From: Lepidurus packardi | Taxonomy: Eukaryota; Arthropoda; Branchiopoda; Notostraca; Triopsidae | DNA length: 64,000 nt | Direction: 5' to 3' | NCBI GenBank assembly: GCA_023053545.1 | Contig: JAKZAN010000075.1 | Location: 1-64,000, forward strand | In this document: positions 46,081 to 59,600 of the stretch, piece by piece | How the letters are laid out: each line of letters begins with the position of its first letter | Numbering within the stretch: position 1 is the first letter of the stretch | Position numbers and translations under genes: made by a program | Notes under the pieces: model-generated | Told to the model about the DNA's origin: nothing | Database searches by the model: none | Seen by the model: only the letters and a program-made list of their open reading frames with translations

Positions 46081-46968
46081 ATGGCTCAGGGTGCACGCTC
46101 GAACAGTCAAAGGCAAGGTAGTGTTCCAGTTCCGGGTATAAAGCCCCCGAAATTAGACTTGCCGACAGACCAAAGGTTTGAGGCCTTCCAACTGTGGAAA
46201 CAAAAGTGGTCTGATTACGTGATCTTGACGGACTTAGAAGCCCAGCCTAGTGTTTTCCAGAAAGCTGTGCTGCGTTCCTGTTTTAGCGACGACGTTTTAA
46301 AGGCTTATAATGGTCTGAAGGTGGCAGCGGATGAGTCGGCTCAAGGCATCGTGGATGCATTAAACATCTTTGTCAAGGGAACTATCAATGAGACATTCGA
46401 ACGCTACACGTTTAATCGGCGATGCCAGCGCCCAGGAGAAGCCATCGATGACTTCGTGACTGACCTAAACGACAAGATCAAGAACTGCAACTATTGTAGC
46501 AGCTGTGAGGAGTCCATCTTGCGGGACAGAGTGGTTGCCGGCGTGATAAGTAAGCAGACCAGGCAGCGCCTCCTCGAAGAAAATGATTTGTCCTTCAGGA
46601 AAGCCTGTGACCTTGCGAGGGCACAAGAGTCGTCAGAAGCGCAGGCAGATGAGATTAGCAAGAGCACGGAGCAACATGAGCTAAGCGTTCAGCGTGTTAA
46701 AGCCGGAAGAGGCAACACGGTTCGCAAACCCCATGACAAGTGCGACTACTGCGGTAGGGAACACCCACGAGGGAGAGAATCATGCCCAGCGTTTGGTAGG
46801 CGATGCAGGAGCTGTGGAAAGAACAACCACTTTGCGGGAAGCAGATTTTGCAGACGCGAAAAGATCCAAGAAGTTGCCAAAGACACAGAGTTGGAAGATG
46901 ACGAGGAATGTTGTCCTATATTCCTTGGTACAATATCAACACCGAAAAACCAACAGTGGGTTATCTAG
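46081..46968 (+). CDS. Gypsy gag, copy 2
   Basis: 295 residues, nearly identical to the copy at 43704. Visible differences are Y115C, K130N, K161R, S211G, M240R and K243R in copy 2 numbering. The zinc knuckles at 221-235 and 242-257 are preserved. Few changes are synonymous among those I noticed, but I did not count them all. It ends in the same in-frame TAG (46966-46968). The ATG is preceded by its natural leader here, which supports the start chosen in both copies. Confidence 0.92.
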   Translation: MAQGARSNSQRQGSVPVPGIKPPKLDLPTDQRFEAFQLWKQKWSDYVILTDLEAQPSVFQKAVLRSCFSDDVLKAYNGLKVAADESAQGIVDALNIFVKGTINETFERYTFNRRCQRPGEAIDDFVTDLNDKIKNCNYCSSCEESILRDRVVAGVISKQTRQRLLEENDLSFRKACDLARAQESSEAQADEISKSTEQHELSVQRVKAGRGNTVRKPHDKCDYCGREHPRGRESCPAFGRRCRSCGKNNHFAGSRFCRREKIQEVAKDTELEDDEECCPIFLGTISTPKNQQWVI

Positions 46969-47670
46969 CTGGGTGTAGATGGCAAGAAGATATCTTTTAA
47001 GGTCGACACGGGAGCGGACGTTACCGTCATTCCAGAGAAGACGTGGAGGGAGATGGGTGAACCGAAGTTGCGCCCCACGAAGAAGAATCTCTACGGTCCA
47101 GTTGAACAGAAGTTAACGGTGAAGGGCAGAGCTGACCAGGGGGAAGGCTACCACGCAAGAACAAATTTACGTTGTCCGAGGCCTAAAGCAGCCCCTGGTA
47201 GGGCAGCCGGCAATCGAAAGTCTGAAAATTGTTAAACTGCAGGTGGACTTCGTAAGAAAGGACGAAGATGTCGTCGATAATCACCCAAATCTTTTCAACG
47301 GACTGGGGAAATGGGAAGAAGAGTACGCCATTAAACTCAAGCCTGATGCGCAGCCCTACTGTCTTCATACTCAGAGGAGAATTTCGAACCCGTTATTAAA
47401 GCCAAAGAGACCTTGGCAGATGTAAGCAACGGACCTTTTCCATTATGACGGGAAGAATTATCTTATCCTGACTGATTATTATTCGTTTTATCCGGAAGTA
47501 TATCAGTTGAAGTCAATCACACCTGAGGCGGTAATACGCGCATTGGAAGACGCCTTTGCAAGACACGGAGCCCTGACACGCTTCGTTCCGATAACGGCAC
47601 GCAGTTTACTAGTCACAAGTTCCAAGATTTCTTAGAAGAATGGAACATTGACCACGTAACCTCTAGTCCG
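46969..47670 (+). pseudogene. Gypsy protease-integrase remnant, copy 2
   Basis: Same content and same RT deletion as 44592-45308, but further decayed. Protease starts with the DTG motif intact. An 11-bp deletion near 47127 shifts the frame inside protease. A T-to-A change makes TAA at 47423-47425 at the start of the integrase piece. One C is missing near 47572. The integrase piece meets satellite 2 at exactly the same base (agtccg, 47665-47670) as copy 1. Confidence 0.88.
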
Positions 47671-50600
47671 TAAGGAATTAATTCAGTCCGTAAGGAATTA
47701 ATTCAGTCCGTAACTAATTAATTCAGTCCGTAAGGAATTAATTCAGTCCGTAAGGAATTAATTCAGTCCGTAAGGAATTAATTCATTCCGTAAGGAATTA
47801 ATTCAGTCTGTAAAGAATTAATTCAGTCCGTAATGAATTTATTCAGTACCCAAGGAATTAATTCAGTGCGTAAGTAGTTAATTCAGTCCGTAATTAATTA
47901 ATTCAGTCCGTAATTAATTAATTCAGTCCGTAATTAATTAATTCAGTCCGTAAGGAATTAGTTCAATCCGTAAGGAATTAATTCAGTCCGTAAGGAATTA
48001 ATTAAGTCCGTAAGGAGTTAGTTCAGTCCGTAAGGAATTAATTCAGTCCGTAAGGAATTATTTCAGTCCGTAAAGAATTAATTCATTCCGTAAGGAATTA
48101 ATTCAGTCTGTAAAGAATTAATTCAGTCCGTAAGGAATTTATTCAGTCCCCAAGGAATTAATTCAGTGCGTAATTAATTAATTCAGTCCGTAATTAATTA
48201 ATTCAGTCCGTAAGGAATTAATTCAATCCGTAAGGAATTAATTCAGTCCATAAGGAATTAATTCAGTCCGTATGGAATTAATTCAGTCCGTAAGGAATTA
48301 ATTCAGTCCGCAAGGAATTAATTCATTACGTAAGGAATTAATTAAGTCGGTAAGGAATTAATTAAGTTCGTAAGGAATTAATTCAGTCCTTAAGGAATTT
48401 ATTCAGTCCGTAAGGAATTAATTCATTCCGTAAGGAATTAATTCAGTCCGTAAGGAATTAATTAAGAACGTAAGGAATTAATTAAGTCGGTAAGGAATTA
48501 ATTAAGTTCGTAAGGAATTAATTCAGTCCATAAGGAATTAATTCAGTCTGTAAGGAATTACATCAGGCCGTAAGGAGTTAATTCACTCTGTAAGGAATTA
48601 AATCAGGCCGTAAGGAGTTAATTCACTCTGTAAGGAATTAAATCAGGCCGTAAGGAATTTATTCAGTCCGTAAGGAATTAATTCAGTCCGTAAGTAATTA
48701 ATTCAGTCTTTAAGGAATTTATTCAGTCCGTAATCAATTAATTCAGTCCTTAAGGAATTTATTCAGTCCGTAAGGAATTAATTCAGTCCCCAAGGAATTA
48801 ATTCAGTCCGTAAGTAGTTAATTCAGTCCGTAATTAATTAATTCAGTCCGTAAGGAATTAATTCAGTCCGTAAGGAATTAATTCAGTCCATAAGGAATTA
48901 ATTCATTCCGTAAGGAATTACATCAGGCCGTAAGGAGTTAATTCACTCTGTAAGGAATTAAATCAGGCCGTAAGGAGTTAATTCACTCTGTAAGGAATTA
49001 AATCAGGCCGTAAGGAATTAATTCAGTCCGTAAGGAATTAATTCAGTCCGTAAGGAATTAATTCATTCCGTAAGGAATTAATTCAGTCTGTAAAGAATTA
49101 ATTCAGTCCGTAAGGAATTTATTCAGTCCCCAAGGAATTAATTCAGTGCGTAAGTAGTTAATTCAGTCCGTAATTAATTAATTCAGTCCGTAATTAATTA
49201 ATTCAGTCCGTAAGGAATTAGTTCAATCCGTAAGGAATTAATTCAGTCCGTAAGGAATTAATTAAGTCCGTAAGGAGTTAGTTCAGTCCGTAAGGAATTA
49301 ATTCAGTCCGTAAGGAATTAATTCAGTCCGTAAAGAATTAATTCATTCCGTAAGGAATTAATTCAGTCTGTAAAGAATTAATTCAGTCCGTAAGGAATTT
49401 ATTCAGTTACCAAGGAATTAATTCAGTGCGTAATTAATTAATTCAGTCCGTAATTAATTAATTCAGTCCGTAAAGAATTAATTCAATCCGTAAGGAATTA
49501 ATTCAGTCCATAAGGAATTAATTCAGTCCGTATGGAATTAATTCAGTCCGTAAGGAATTAATTCAGTCCGCAAGGAATTAATTCATTACGTAAGGAATTA
49601 ATTAAGTCGGTAAGGAATTAATTAAGTTCGTAAGGAATTAATTCAGTCCTTAAGGAATTTATTCAGTCCGTAAGGAATTAATTCAGTCCGTAAGGAATTA
49701 ATTCAGTCCGTAAGGAATTAATTAAGAACGTAAGGAATTAATTAAGTCGGTAAGGAATTAATTAAGTTCGTAAGGAATTAATTCTGTCCATAAGGAATTA
49801 ATTCAGTCTGTAAGGAATTACATCAGGCCGTAAGGAGTTAATTCACTCTGTAAGGAATTAAATCAGGCCGTAAGGAGTTAATTCACTCTGTAAGGAATTA
49901 AATCAGGCCGTAAGGAATTTATTCAGTCCGTAAGGAATTAATTCAGTCCGTAAGTAATTAATTCAGTCTTTAAGGAATTTATTCAGTCCGTAATCAATTA
50001 ATTCAGTCCTTAAGGAATTTATTCAGTCCGTAAGGAATTAATTCAGTCCCCAAGGAATTAATTCAGTCCGTAAGTAGTGAATTCAGTCCGTAATTAATTA
50101 ATTCAGTCCGTAAGGAATTAATTCAGTCCGTAAGGAATTAATTCAGTCCGTAAGGAATTAATTCAGTGCGTAAGTAGTTAATTCAGTCCGTAATTAATTA
50201 ATTCAGTCCGTAAGGAATTAGTTCAATCCGTAAGGAATTAATTCCGTCCGTAAGGAATTAATTCAGTCCGTAAGGAATTAATTCAGTCCGTAAGGAATTA
50301 ATTCAGTCCATAAGGAATTAATTCATTCCGTAAGGAATTACATCAGGCCGTAAGGAGTTAATTCACTCTGTAAGGAATTAAATCAGGCCGTAAGGAGTTA
50401 ATTCACTCTGTAAGGAATTAAATCAGGCCGTAAGGAATTTATTCAGTCCGTAAGGAATTAAATCAGTCCGTAAGTAATTAATTCAGTCTTTAAGGAATTT
50501 ATTCAGTCCGTAATCAATTAATTCAGTCCTTAAGGAATTTATTCAGTCCGTAAGGAATTAATTCATTCCGTAAGGAAATAATTAAGTCCGTAACTAATTA

Positions 50601-53600
50601 ATTCAGTAACTAAGGAATTCAATCAATCATTAAGAATTAATTCAGTCCGTAAGGAATTAATTCATTCCGTAAGGAATTAACTATGTTGGTAAGGAATTAA
50701 TTCATTAAATAAGGAATTAATCAGTCTGTAAGGAATTAAATCATTCCGTAAGAAATTAATTCAGTCTGTAAGGAATTAATTTAGTCCGTATTGAATTAAT
50801 TAAGTCGGTAAGGAATTAATTAAGTTCGTCAGGAATTAATTCAGTCCATAAGGAATTAATTCAGTCTGTAAGGAATTAAATCAGGCCGTAAGGAGTTAAT
50901 TCACTCTGTAAGGAATTAATCAGGCCGTAAGGAATTTATTCAGTCCGTAAGGAATTAAATCAGTCCGTAAGGAATTAATTCAGTCCCCAAGGAATTAATT
51001 CAGTCGGTAAAGAATTAATTCTGTCCGTAAGTAGTTAATTCAGTCCGTAATTAATTAATTAAGTCCGTAAGGAATTAAATCAGTCCTTAACTAATTAATT
51101 CAGTAAGTAAAGAATTCAATCAATCATAAAGAATTAATTCAGTCCGTAAGGAATTAATTCAGTCCGTAATGAATTAATTAAGTCCGTAAGGAATTAATTC
51201 AGTCCCCAAGGAATTAATTCAGTCATTAAAGAATTAATTCTGTCCGTAAGTAGTTAATTCAGTCCGAAATTAATTAATTCAGTCAGTAAGGAATTAATTC
51301 AATACGTAATGAATTAATTAAGTCCGTAATGAATTAATTAAGTCCGTAATGAATTAATTAAGTCCGTACTGAATTAATTAAGTACGTAAGGAATTAATTC
51401 ATTCCGTAAGGAATTAGTTATGTCGGTAAGGATTTAATTAAGTCCGTAATGAATTAATTCATTCCGTAAGGAATTAATTCAGTCCGTAAGGAATTAATTC
51501 AGTCCCCAAGTAATTAATTCAGTGCGTAAGTAGTTAATTCAGTCCGTAATTAATTAATTCAGTCCGTAATTAATTAGTTCAGTCCGTAAGGAATTAATTC
51601 AATCCGTATGGAATTAATTCAGTCCGTAAGGAATTAAATCAGTCCGTAAGGAATAAATTCAGTCTGTAAGGAATTAAATCAGTCCGCAAGGAATTAATTC
51701 AGTACGTAAGGAATTAATTAAGTCCGTAATGAACTAATTAAGTCCGTAATGAATTAATTAAGTCTGTAATGAATTAATTAAGTCCGTAAGGAACTAATTA
51801 AGTACGTAAGGAATTATTTCAATCCGTAAGGAATTAATTATGTCGGTAAGGATTTAATTAACTCCGTAATGAATTAATTCATTCCGTAAGGAATTAATTC
51901 AGTCCGTAAGGAATTAATTTAGTCCGTAAGAAGTTAGTTCAGTCCGTAAGGAATTAATTCAGTCCGTAAGGAATTAATTCAGTCCGTAAAGAATTAATTC
52001 ATTCCGTAAGGAATTAATTCAGTCCGTAAAGAATTAATTCAGTCCGTAAGGAATTAATTCAGTCCGTAACTAATTAATTCGGTTAGTAAGGAATTCAATC
52101 AATCATAAAGAATTAATACAGTCCGTAAGGAATTAATTCAGTCCGTAAGGAATTAATTCAGTCCGTAACTAATTAATTCAGTCAGTAAGGAATTAATTCA
52201 GTCCGTAACTAATTAGTTCAGTCAGTAAGGAATTAATTCAATACGTAATGAATTAATTAAGTCCGTAATGAATTAATTAAGTCCGTAGTGAATTAATTAA
52301 GTCCGTAAGGAACTAATTAAGTACGTAAGGAATTAATTCATTCCGTAAGGAATTAATTCATTCCGTAAGGAATTAATTATGTTGGTAAGGATTTACTTAA
52401 GTCCGTAATGAATTAATTTATTCCGTAAGGAATTAATTCAGTCCGTAAGGAATTAATTTAGTCCGTAAGGAGTTAGTTCACTCCGTAAGGAATTAATTCA
52501 GTCCGTAAGGAATTAATTCAGTCCGTAAAGAATTAATTCATTCCGTAAGGAATTAATTCAGTCCGTAAAGAATTAATTCAGTCCGTAAGGAATTTATTCA
52601 GTCCCAGAGGAACTAATTCAGAGCGTAAGTAGTTAATTCAGTCCGTAATTAATTAATTCAGTCCGTAATTAATTAATTCAGTCCGTAAGGAATTAATTCA
52701 ATCCGTAAGGAATTAATTCAGTCCGTAAGGAATTAATTCAGTCCGTAAGGAATTAATTCAGTCCGTAAGGAATTAATTCAGTCCGCAAGGAATTAATTCA
52801 GTACGTAAGGAATTAATTAAGTCGGTAAGGAATTAATTAAGTTCGTAAGGAATTAATTCAGTCCATAATGAATTAATTCAGTCCATAATGAATTAATTCA
52901 GTCTGTAAGGAATTAAATCAGGCCGTAAGGAGTTAATTCAGTCTGTAAGGAATTAAATCAGGCCGTATGGAATTTATTCAATCCGTAAGGAATTAATTCA
53001 GTCCGTAAGGAATTAATTCAGTCGGTAAGGAATTAATTAAGTTCGTAAGGTATTAATTCAGTCCATAATGAATTAATTCAGTCCATAATGAATTAATTCA
53101 GTCTGTAACGAATTAAATCAGGTCGTATGGAATTTATTCAGTCCGTAAGGAATTAATTCAGTCCGTAAGGAATTAGTTCAGTCCTTAAGGAATTTATTCA
53201 GTCCGTAAGGAATTAATTCATTCCGTAAGGAATTAATTCAGTCCGTAAGGAATTAATTCAGTCCGTAAGGAATTAATTCAGTACGTAAGGAATTAATTAT
53301 GTCGGTAAGGATTTAATTAACTCCGTAATGAATTAATTCATTCCGTAAGGAATTAATTCAGTCCGTAAGGAATTAATTTAGTCCGTAAGGAGTTAGTTCA
53401 GTCCGTAAGGAATTAATTCAGTCTGTAAGGAATTAATTCAGTCCGTAAAGAATTAATTCATTCCGTAAGGAATTAATTCAGTCCGTAAAGAATTAATTCA
53501 GTCCGTAAGGAATTAATTCAGTCCGTAACTAATTAATTCGGTTAGTAAGGAATTCAATCAATCATAAAGAATTAATACAGTCCGTAAGGAATTAATTCAG

Positions 53601-56600
53601 TCCGTAAGGAATTAATTCAGTCCGTAACTAATTAGTTCAGTCAGTAAGGAATTAATTCAATACGTAATGAATTAATTAAGTCCGTAATGAATTAATTAAG
53701 TCCGTAATGAATTAGTTAAGTCCGTAAGGAACTAATTTAGTACGTAAGGAATTAATTCATTTCGTAGGGAATTAATTATGTCGGTAAGGATTTACTTAAG
53801 TCCGTAATGAATTAATTCATTCCGTAAGGAATTAATTGAATCCGTAAGGAATTAATTTAGTTCGTAAGGAGTTAGTTCAGTCCGTAAGGAATTAATTCAG
53901 TCCGTAAGGAATTAATTCAGTCCGTAAAGAATTAATTCATTCCGTAAGTAATTAATTCAGTCCGTAAAGAATTAATTCAGTCCGTAAGGAATTAATTCAG
54001 TCCGTAACTAACTAATTCGGTTAGTAATTAATTCAATCAATCATAAGGAATTAATACAGTCCGTAAGGAATTAATTCAGTCCGTAAGGAATTAATTCAGT
54101 CCGTAAGGAATTAATTCAGTCCGTAACTAATTAATTCAGTCAGTAAGGAATTAATTCAGTCCGTAACTAATTAGTTCAGTCAGTAAGGAATTAAGTCAAT
54201 ACGTAATGAATTAATTAAGTCCGTAATGAATTAATTAAGTCCGTAATGAATTAATTAAGTCCGTAATGAATTAATTAAGTCCGTAAGGAACTAAATAAGT
54301 ACGTAAGGAATTAATTCATTCCGTAAGGAATTAATTATGTCCGTAAGGAATTAATTTAGTCCGTAAGGAGTTAGTTCAGTCCGTAAGGAATTAATTCAGT
54401 CCGTAAGGAATTAATTCAGTCCGTAAAGAATTAATTCATTCCGTAAGGAATTAATTCACTCCGTAAGGATTTAATTCAGTCCGTAATGAATTAATTCAGT
54501 CCGTAAAGAATTAATTCAGTCCGTAAGGAATTAATTCAGTCCGTAACTAATTAATTCAGTTAGTAAGGAATTCAATCAATCATAAAGAATTAATACAGTC
54601 CGTAAGGAATTAATTCAGTCCGTAAGGAATTAATTCAGTCCGTAACTAATTTATTCAGTCCGTAAGGAATTAATTCAGTCCGTAACTAATTAATTCAGTC
54701 CGTAACTATTTAATTCAGTCCGTAAGGAATTAATTCAGTCCGTAACTAATTAATTCAGTCAGTAAGGAATTAATTCAGCCCGAAATGAATTACTGAAGTC
54801 CGTAATTAATTAATTAAGTCCGTAAGGAACTAATTAAGTACGTAATGAATTAATTCATTCCGTAAGGAATTAATTCAGTCCGTAAAGAATTAATTCAGTC
54901 CGTAAGGAATTAATTCAGTCCGTAACTAATTAATTCGGTTAGTAAAGAATTCAATCAATCATAAAGAATTAATACAGTCCGTAAGGAATTAATTCAGTCC
55001 GTAAGGAATTAATTCAGTCCGTAACTAATTAATTCAATCAGTAAGGAATTAATTCAGTCCGTAACTAATTAGTTCAGTCAGTAAGGAATTAATTCAATAC
55101 GTAATGAATTAATTAAGTCCGTAATGAATTAATTAAGTCCGTAATGAATTAATTAAGTCCGTAATGAATTAATTAAGTCCGTAAGGAACTAATTAAGTAC
55201 GTAAGGAAATAATTCATTCCGTAAGGAATTAATTATTTCGGTAAGGATTTACTTAAGTCCGTAATGAATTAATTCATTCCGTAAGGAATTAATTCAGTCC
55301 GTAAGGAATTAATTTAGTTCGTAAGGAGTTAGTTCACTCCGTAAGGAATTAATTCAGTCCGTCAGGAATTAATTCAGTCCGTAAAGAATTAATTCATTCC
55401 GTAAGTAACTAATTCAGTCCGTAAAGAATTAATTCAGTCCGTAAGGAATTTATTCAGTCCCCAAGGAATTAATTCAGAGCGTAAGTAGTTAATTCAGTCC
55501 GTAATTAATTAATTCAGTCCGTAATTAATTAATTCAGTCCGTAAGGAATTAATTCAATCCGTAAGGAATTAATTCAGTCCTTAAGGAATTTATTCAGTCC
55601 GTAAGGAATTAATTTAGTCCGTAAGGAGTTAGTTCAGTCCGTAAGGAATTAATTCAGTCTGTAAGGAATTAATTCAGTCCGTAAAGAATTAATTCATTCC
55701 GTAAGGAATTAATTCAGTCCGTAAAGAATTAATTCAGTCCGTAAGGAATTAATTCAGTCCGTAACTAATTAATTCGGTTAGTAAGGAATTCAATCAATCA
55801 TAAAGAATTAATACAGTCCGTAAGGAATTAATTCAGTCCGTAAGGAATTAATTCAGTCCGTAAGGAATTAATTCAGTCCGTAACTAATTAATTCAGTCAG
55901 TAAGGAATTAATTCAGTCCGTAACTAATTAGTTCAGTCAGTAAGGAATTAATTCAATACGTAATGAATTAATTAAGTCCGTAATGAATTAATTAAGTCCG
56001 TAATGAATTAGTTAAGTCCGTAAGGAACTAATTTAGTACGTAAGGAATTAATTCATTTCGTAAGGAATTAATTATGTCGGTAAGGATTTACTTAAGTCCG
56101 TAATGAATTAATTCATTCCGTAAGGAATTAATTGAATCCGTAAGGAATTAATTTAGTTCGTAAGGAGTTAGTTCAGTCCGTAATTAATTAATTCAGTCCG
56201 TAATTAATTAATTCAGTCCGTAATTAATTAATTCAGTCCGTAAGGAATTAATTCAATCCGTAAGGAATTAATTCAGTCCTTAAGGAATTTATTCAGTCCG
56301 TAAGGAATTAATTTAGTCCGTAAGGAGTTAGTTCAGTCCGTAAGGAATTAATTCAGTCTGTAAGGAATTAATTCAGTCCGTAAAGAATTAATTCATTCCG
56401 TAAGGAATTAATTCAGTCCGTAAAGAATTAATTCAGTCCGTAAGGAATTAATTCAGTCCGTAACTAATTAATTCGGTTAGTAAGGAATTCAATCAATCAT
56501 AAAGAATTAATACAGTCCGTAAGGAATTAATTCAGTCCGTAAGGAATTAATTCAGTCCGTAAGGAATTAATTCAGTCCGTAACTAATTAATTCAGTCAGT

Positions 56601-59600
56601 AAGGAATTAATTCAGTCCGTAACTAATTAGTTCAGTCAGTAAGGAATTAATTCAATACGTAATGAATTAATTAAGTCCGTAATGAATTAATTCATTCCGT
56701 AAGGAATTAATTGAATCCGTAAGGAATTAATTTAGTTCGTAAGGAGTTAGTTCAGTCCGTAAGGAATTAATTCAGTCCGTAAGGAATTAATTCAGTCCGG
56801 AAAGAATTAATTCATTCCGTAAGTAATTAATTCAGTCCGTAAAGAATTAATTCAGTCCGTAAGGAATTAATTCAGTCCGTAACTAACTAATTCGGTTAGT
56901 AATTAATTCAATCAATCATAAGGAATTAATACAGTCCGTAAGGAATTAATTCAGTCCGTAAGGAATTAATTCAGTCCGTAAGGAATTAATTCAGTCCGTA
57001 ACTAATTAATTCAGTCAGTAAGGAATTAATTCAGTCCGTAACTAATTAGTTCAGTCAGTAAGGAATTAAGTCAATACGTAATGAATTAATTAAGTCCGTA
57101 ATGAATTAATTAAGTCCGTAATGAATTAATTAAGTCCGTAAGGAACTAATTAAGTACGTAAGGAATTAATTCATTCCGTAAGGAATTAATTATGTCCGTA
57201 AGGAATTAATTTAGTCCGTAAGGAGTTAGTTCAGTCCGTAAGGAATTAATTCAGTCCGTAAGGAATTAATTCAGTCCGTAAAGAATTAATTCATTCCGTA
57301 AGGAATTAATTCACTCCGTAAGGATTTAATTCAGTCCGTAATGAATTAATTCAGTCCGTAAAGAATTAATTCAGTCCGTAAGGAATTAATTCAGTCCGTA
57401 ACTAATTAATTCAGTTAGTAAGGAATTCAATCAATCATAAAGAATTAATACAGTCCGTAAGGAATTAATTCAGTCCGTAAGGAATTAATTCAGTACGTAA
57501 CTAATTTATTCAGTCCGTAAGGAATTAATTCAGTCCGTAACTAATTAATTCAGTCCGTAACTATTTAGCTCAGTCCGTAAGGAATTAATTCAGTCCGTAA
57601 CTAATTAATTCAATCAGTAAGGAATTAATTCAGTCCGTAACTAATTAGTTCAGTCAGTAAGGAATTAATTCAATACGTAATGAATTAATTAAGTCCGTAA
57701 TGAATTAATTAAGTCCGTAATGAATTAATTAAGTCCGTAATGAATTAATTAAGTCCGTAAGGAACTAATTAAGTACGTAAGGAATTAATTCATTCCGTAA
57801 GGAATTAATTATTTCGGTAAGGATTTACTTAAGTCCGTAATGAATTAATTCATTCCGTACGGAATTAATTCAGTCCGTAAGGAATTAATTTAGTTCGTAA
57901 GGAGTTAGTTCACTCCGTAAGGAATTAATTCAGTCCGTCAGGAATTAATTCAGTCCGTAAAGAATTAATTCATTCCGTAAGTAACTAATTCAGTCCGTAA
58001 AGAATTAATTCAGTCCGTAAGGAATTTATTCAGTCCCCAAGGAATTAATTCAGAGCGTAAGTAGTTAATTCAGTCCGTAATTAATTAATTCAGTCCGTAA
58101 TTAATTAATTCAGTCCGTAAGGAATTAATTCAATCCGTAAGGAATTAATTCAGTCCTTAAGGAATTTATTCAGTCCGTAAGGAATTAATTAAGTCCGTAA
58201 GGAGTTAGTTCAGTCCGTAAGGAATTAATTCAGTCTGTAAGGAATTAATTCAGTCCGTAAAGAATTAATTCATTCCGTAAGGAATTAATTCAGTCCGTAA
58301 AGAATTAATTCAGTCCGTAAGGAATTAATTCAGTCCGTAACTAATTAATTCGGTTAGTAAGGAATTCAATCAATCATAAAGAATTAATACAGTCCGTAAG
58401 GAATTAATTCAGTCCGTAAGAAATTAATTCAGTCCGTAAGGAATTAATTCAGTCCGTAACTAATTAATTCAGTCAGTAAGGAATTAATTCAGTCCGTAAC
58501 TAATTAGTTCAGTCAGTAAGGAATTAATTCAATACGTAATGAATTAATTAAGTCCGTAATGAATTAATTAAGTCCGTAATGAATTAGTTAAGTCCGTAAG
58601 GAACTAATTAAGTACGTAAGGAATTAATTCATTTCGTAAGGAATTAATTATGTCGGTAAGGATTTACTTAAGTCCGTAATGAATTAATTCATTCCGTAAG
58701 GAATTAATTGAATCCGTAAGGAATTAATTTAGTTCGTAAGGAGTTAATTCAGTCCGTAACTAACTAATTCGGTTAGTAATTAATTCAATCAATCATAAGG
58801 AATTAATACAGTCCCTAAGGAATTAATTCAGTCCGTAAGGAATTAATTCAGTCCGTAAGGAATTAATTCAGTCCGTAACTAATTAATTCAGTCAGTAAGG
58901 AATTAATTCAGTCCGTAACTAATTAGTTCAGTCAGTAAGGAATTAAGTCAATACGTTATGAATTAATTAAGTCCGTAATGAATTAATTAAGTCCGTAATG
59001 AATTAATTAAGTCCGTAAGGAACTAATTAAGTACGTAAGGAATTAATTCATTCCGTAAGGAATTAATTATGTCGGTAAGGATTTAATTAAGTCCGTAATG
59101 AATTAATTCATTCCGTAAGGAATTAATTCAGTCCGTAAGGAATTAATTTAGTCCGTAAGGAGTTAGTTCAGTCCGTAAGGAATTAATTCAGTCCGTAAGG
59201 AATTAATTCATTCCGAAAGGAATTAATTCACTCCGTAAGGATTTAATTCAGTCCGTAATGAATTAATTCAGTCCGTAAAGAATTAATTCATTCCGTAAGG
59301 AATTAATTCAGTCCGTAAAGAATTAATTCAGTCCGTAAGGAATTAATTCAGTCCGTAACTAATTAATTCAGTTAGTAAGGAATTCAATCAATCATAAAGA
59401 ATTAATACAGTCCGTAAGGAATTAATTCAGTCCGTAAGGAATTAATTCAGTCCGTAACTAATTTATTCAGTCCGTAAGGAATTAATTCAGTCCGTAACTA
59501 ATTAATTCAGTCCGTAACTAATTAATTCAGTCCGTAAGGAATTAATTCAGTCCGTAACTAATTAATTCAGTCAGTAAGGAATTAATTAAGTCCGTAAGGA

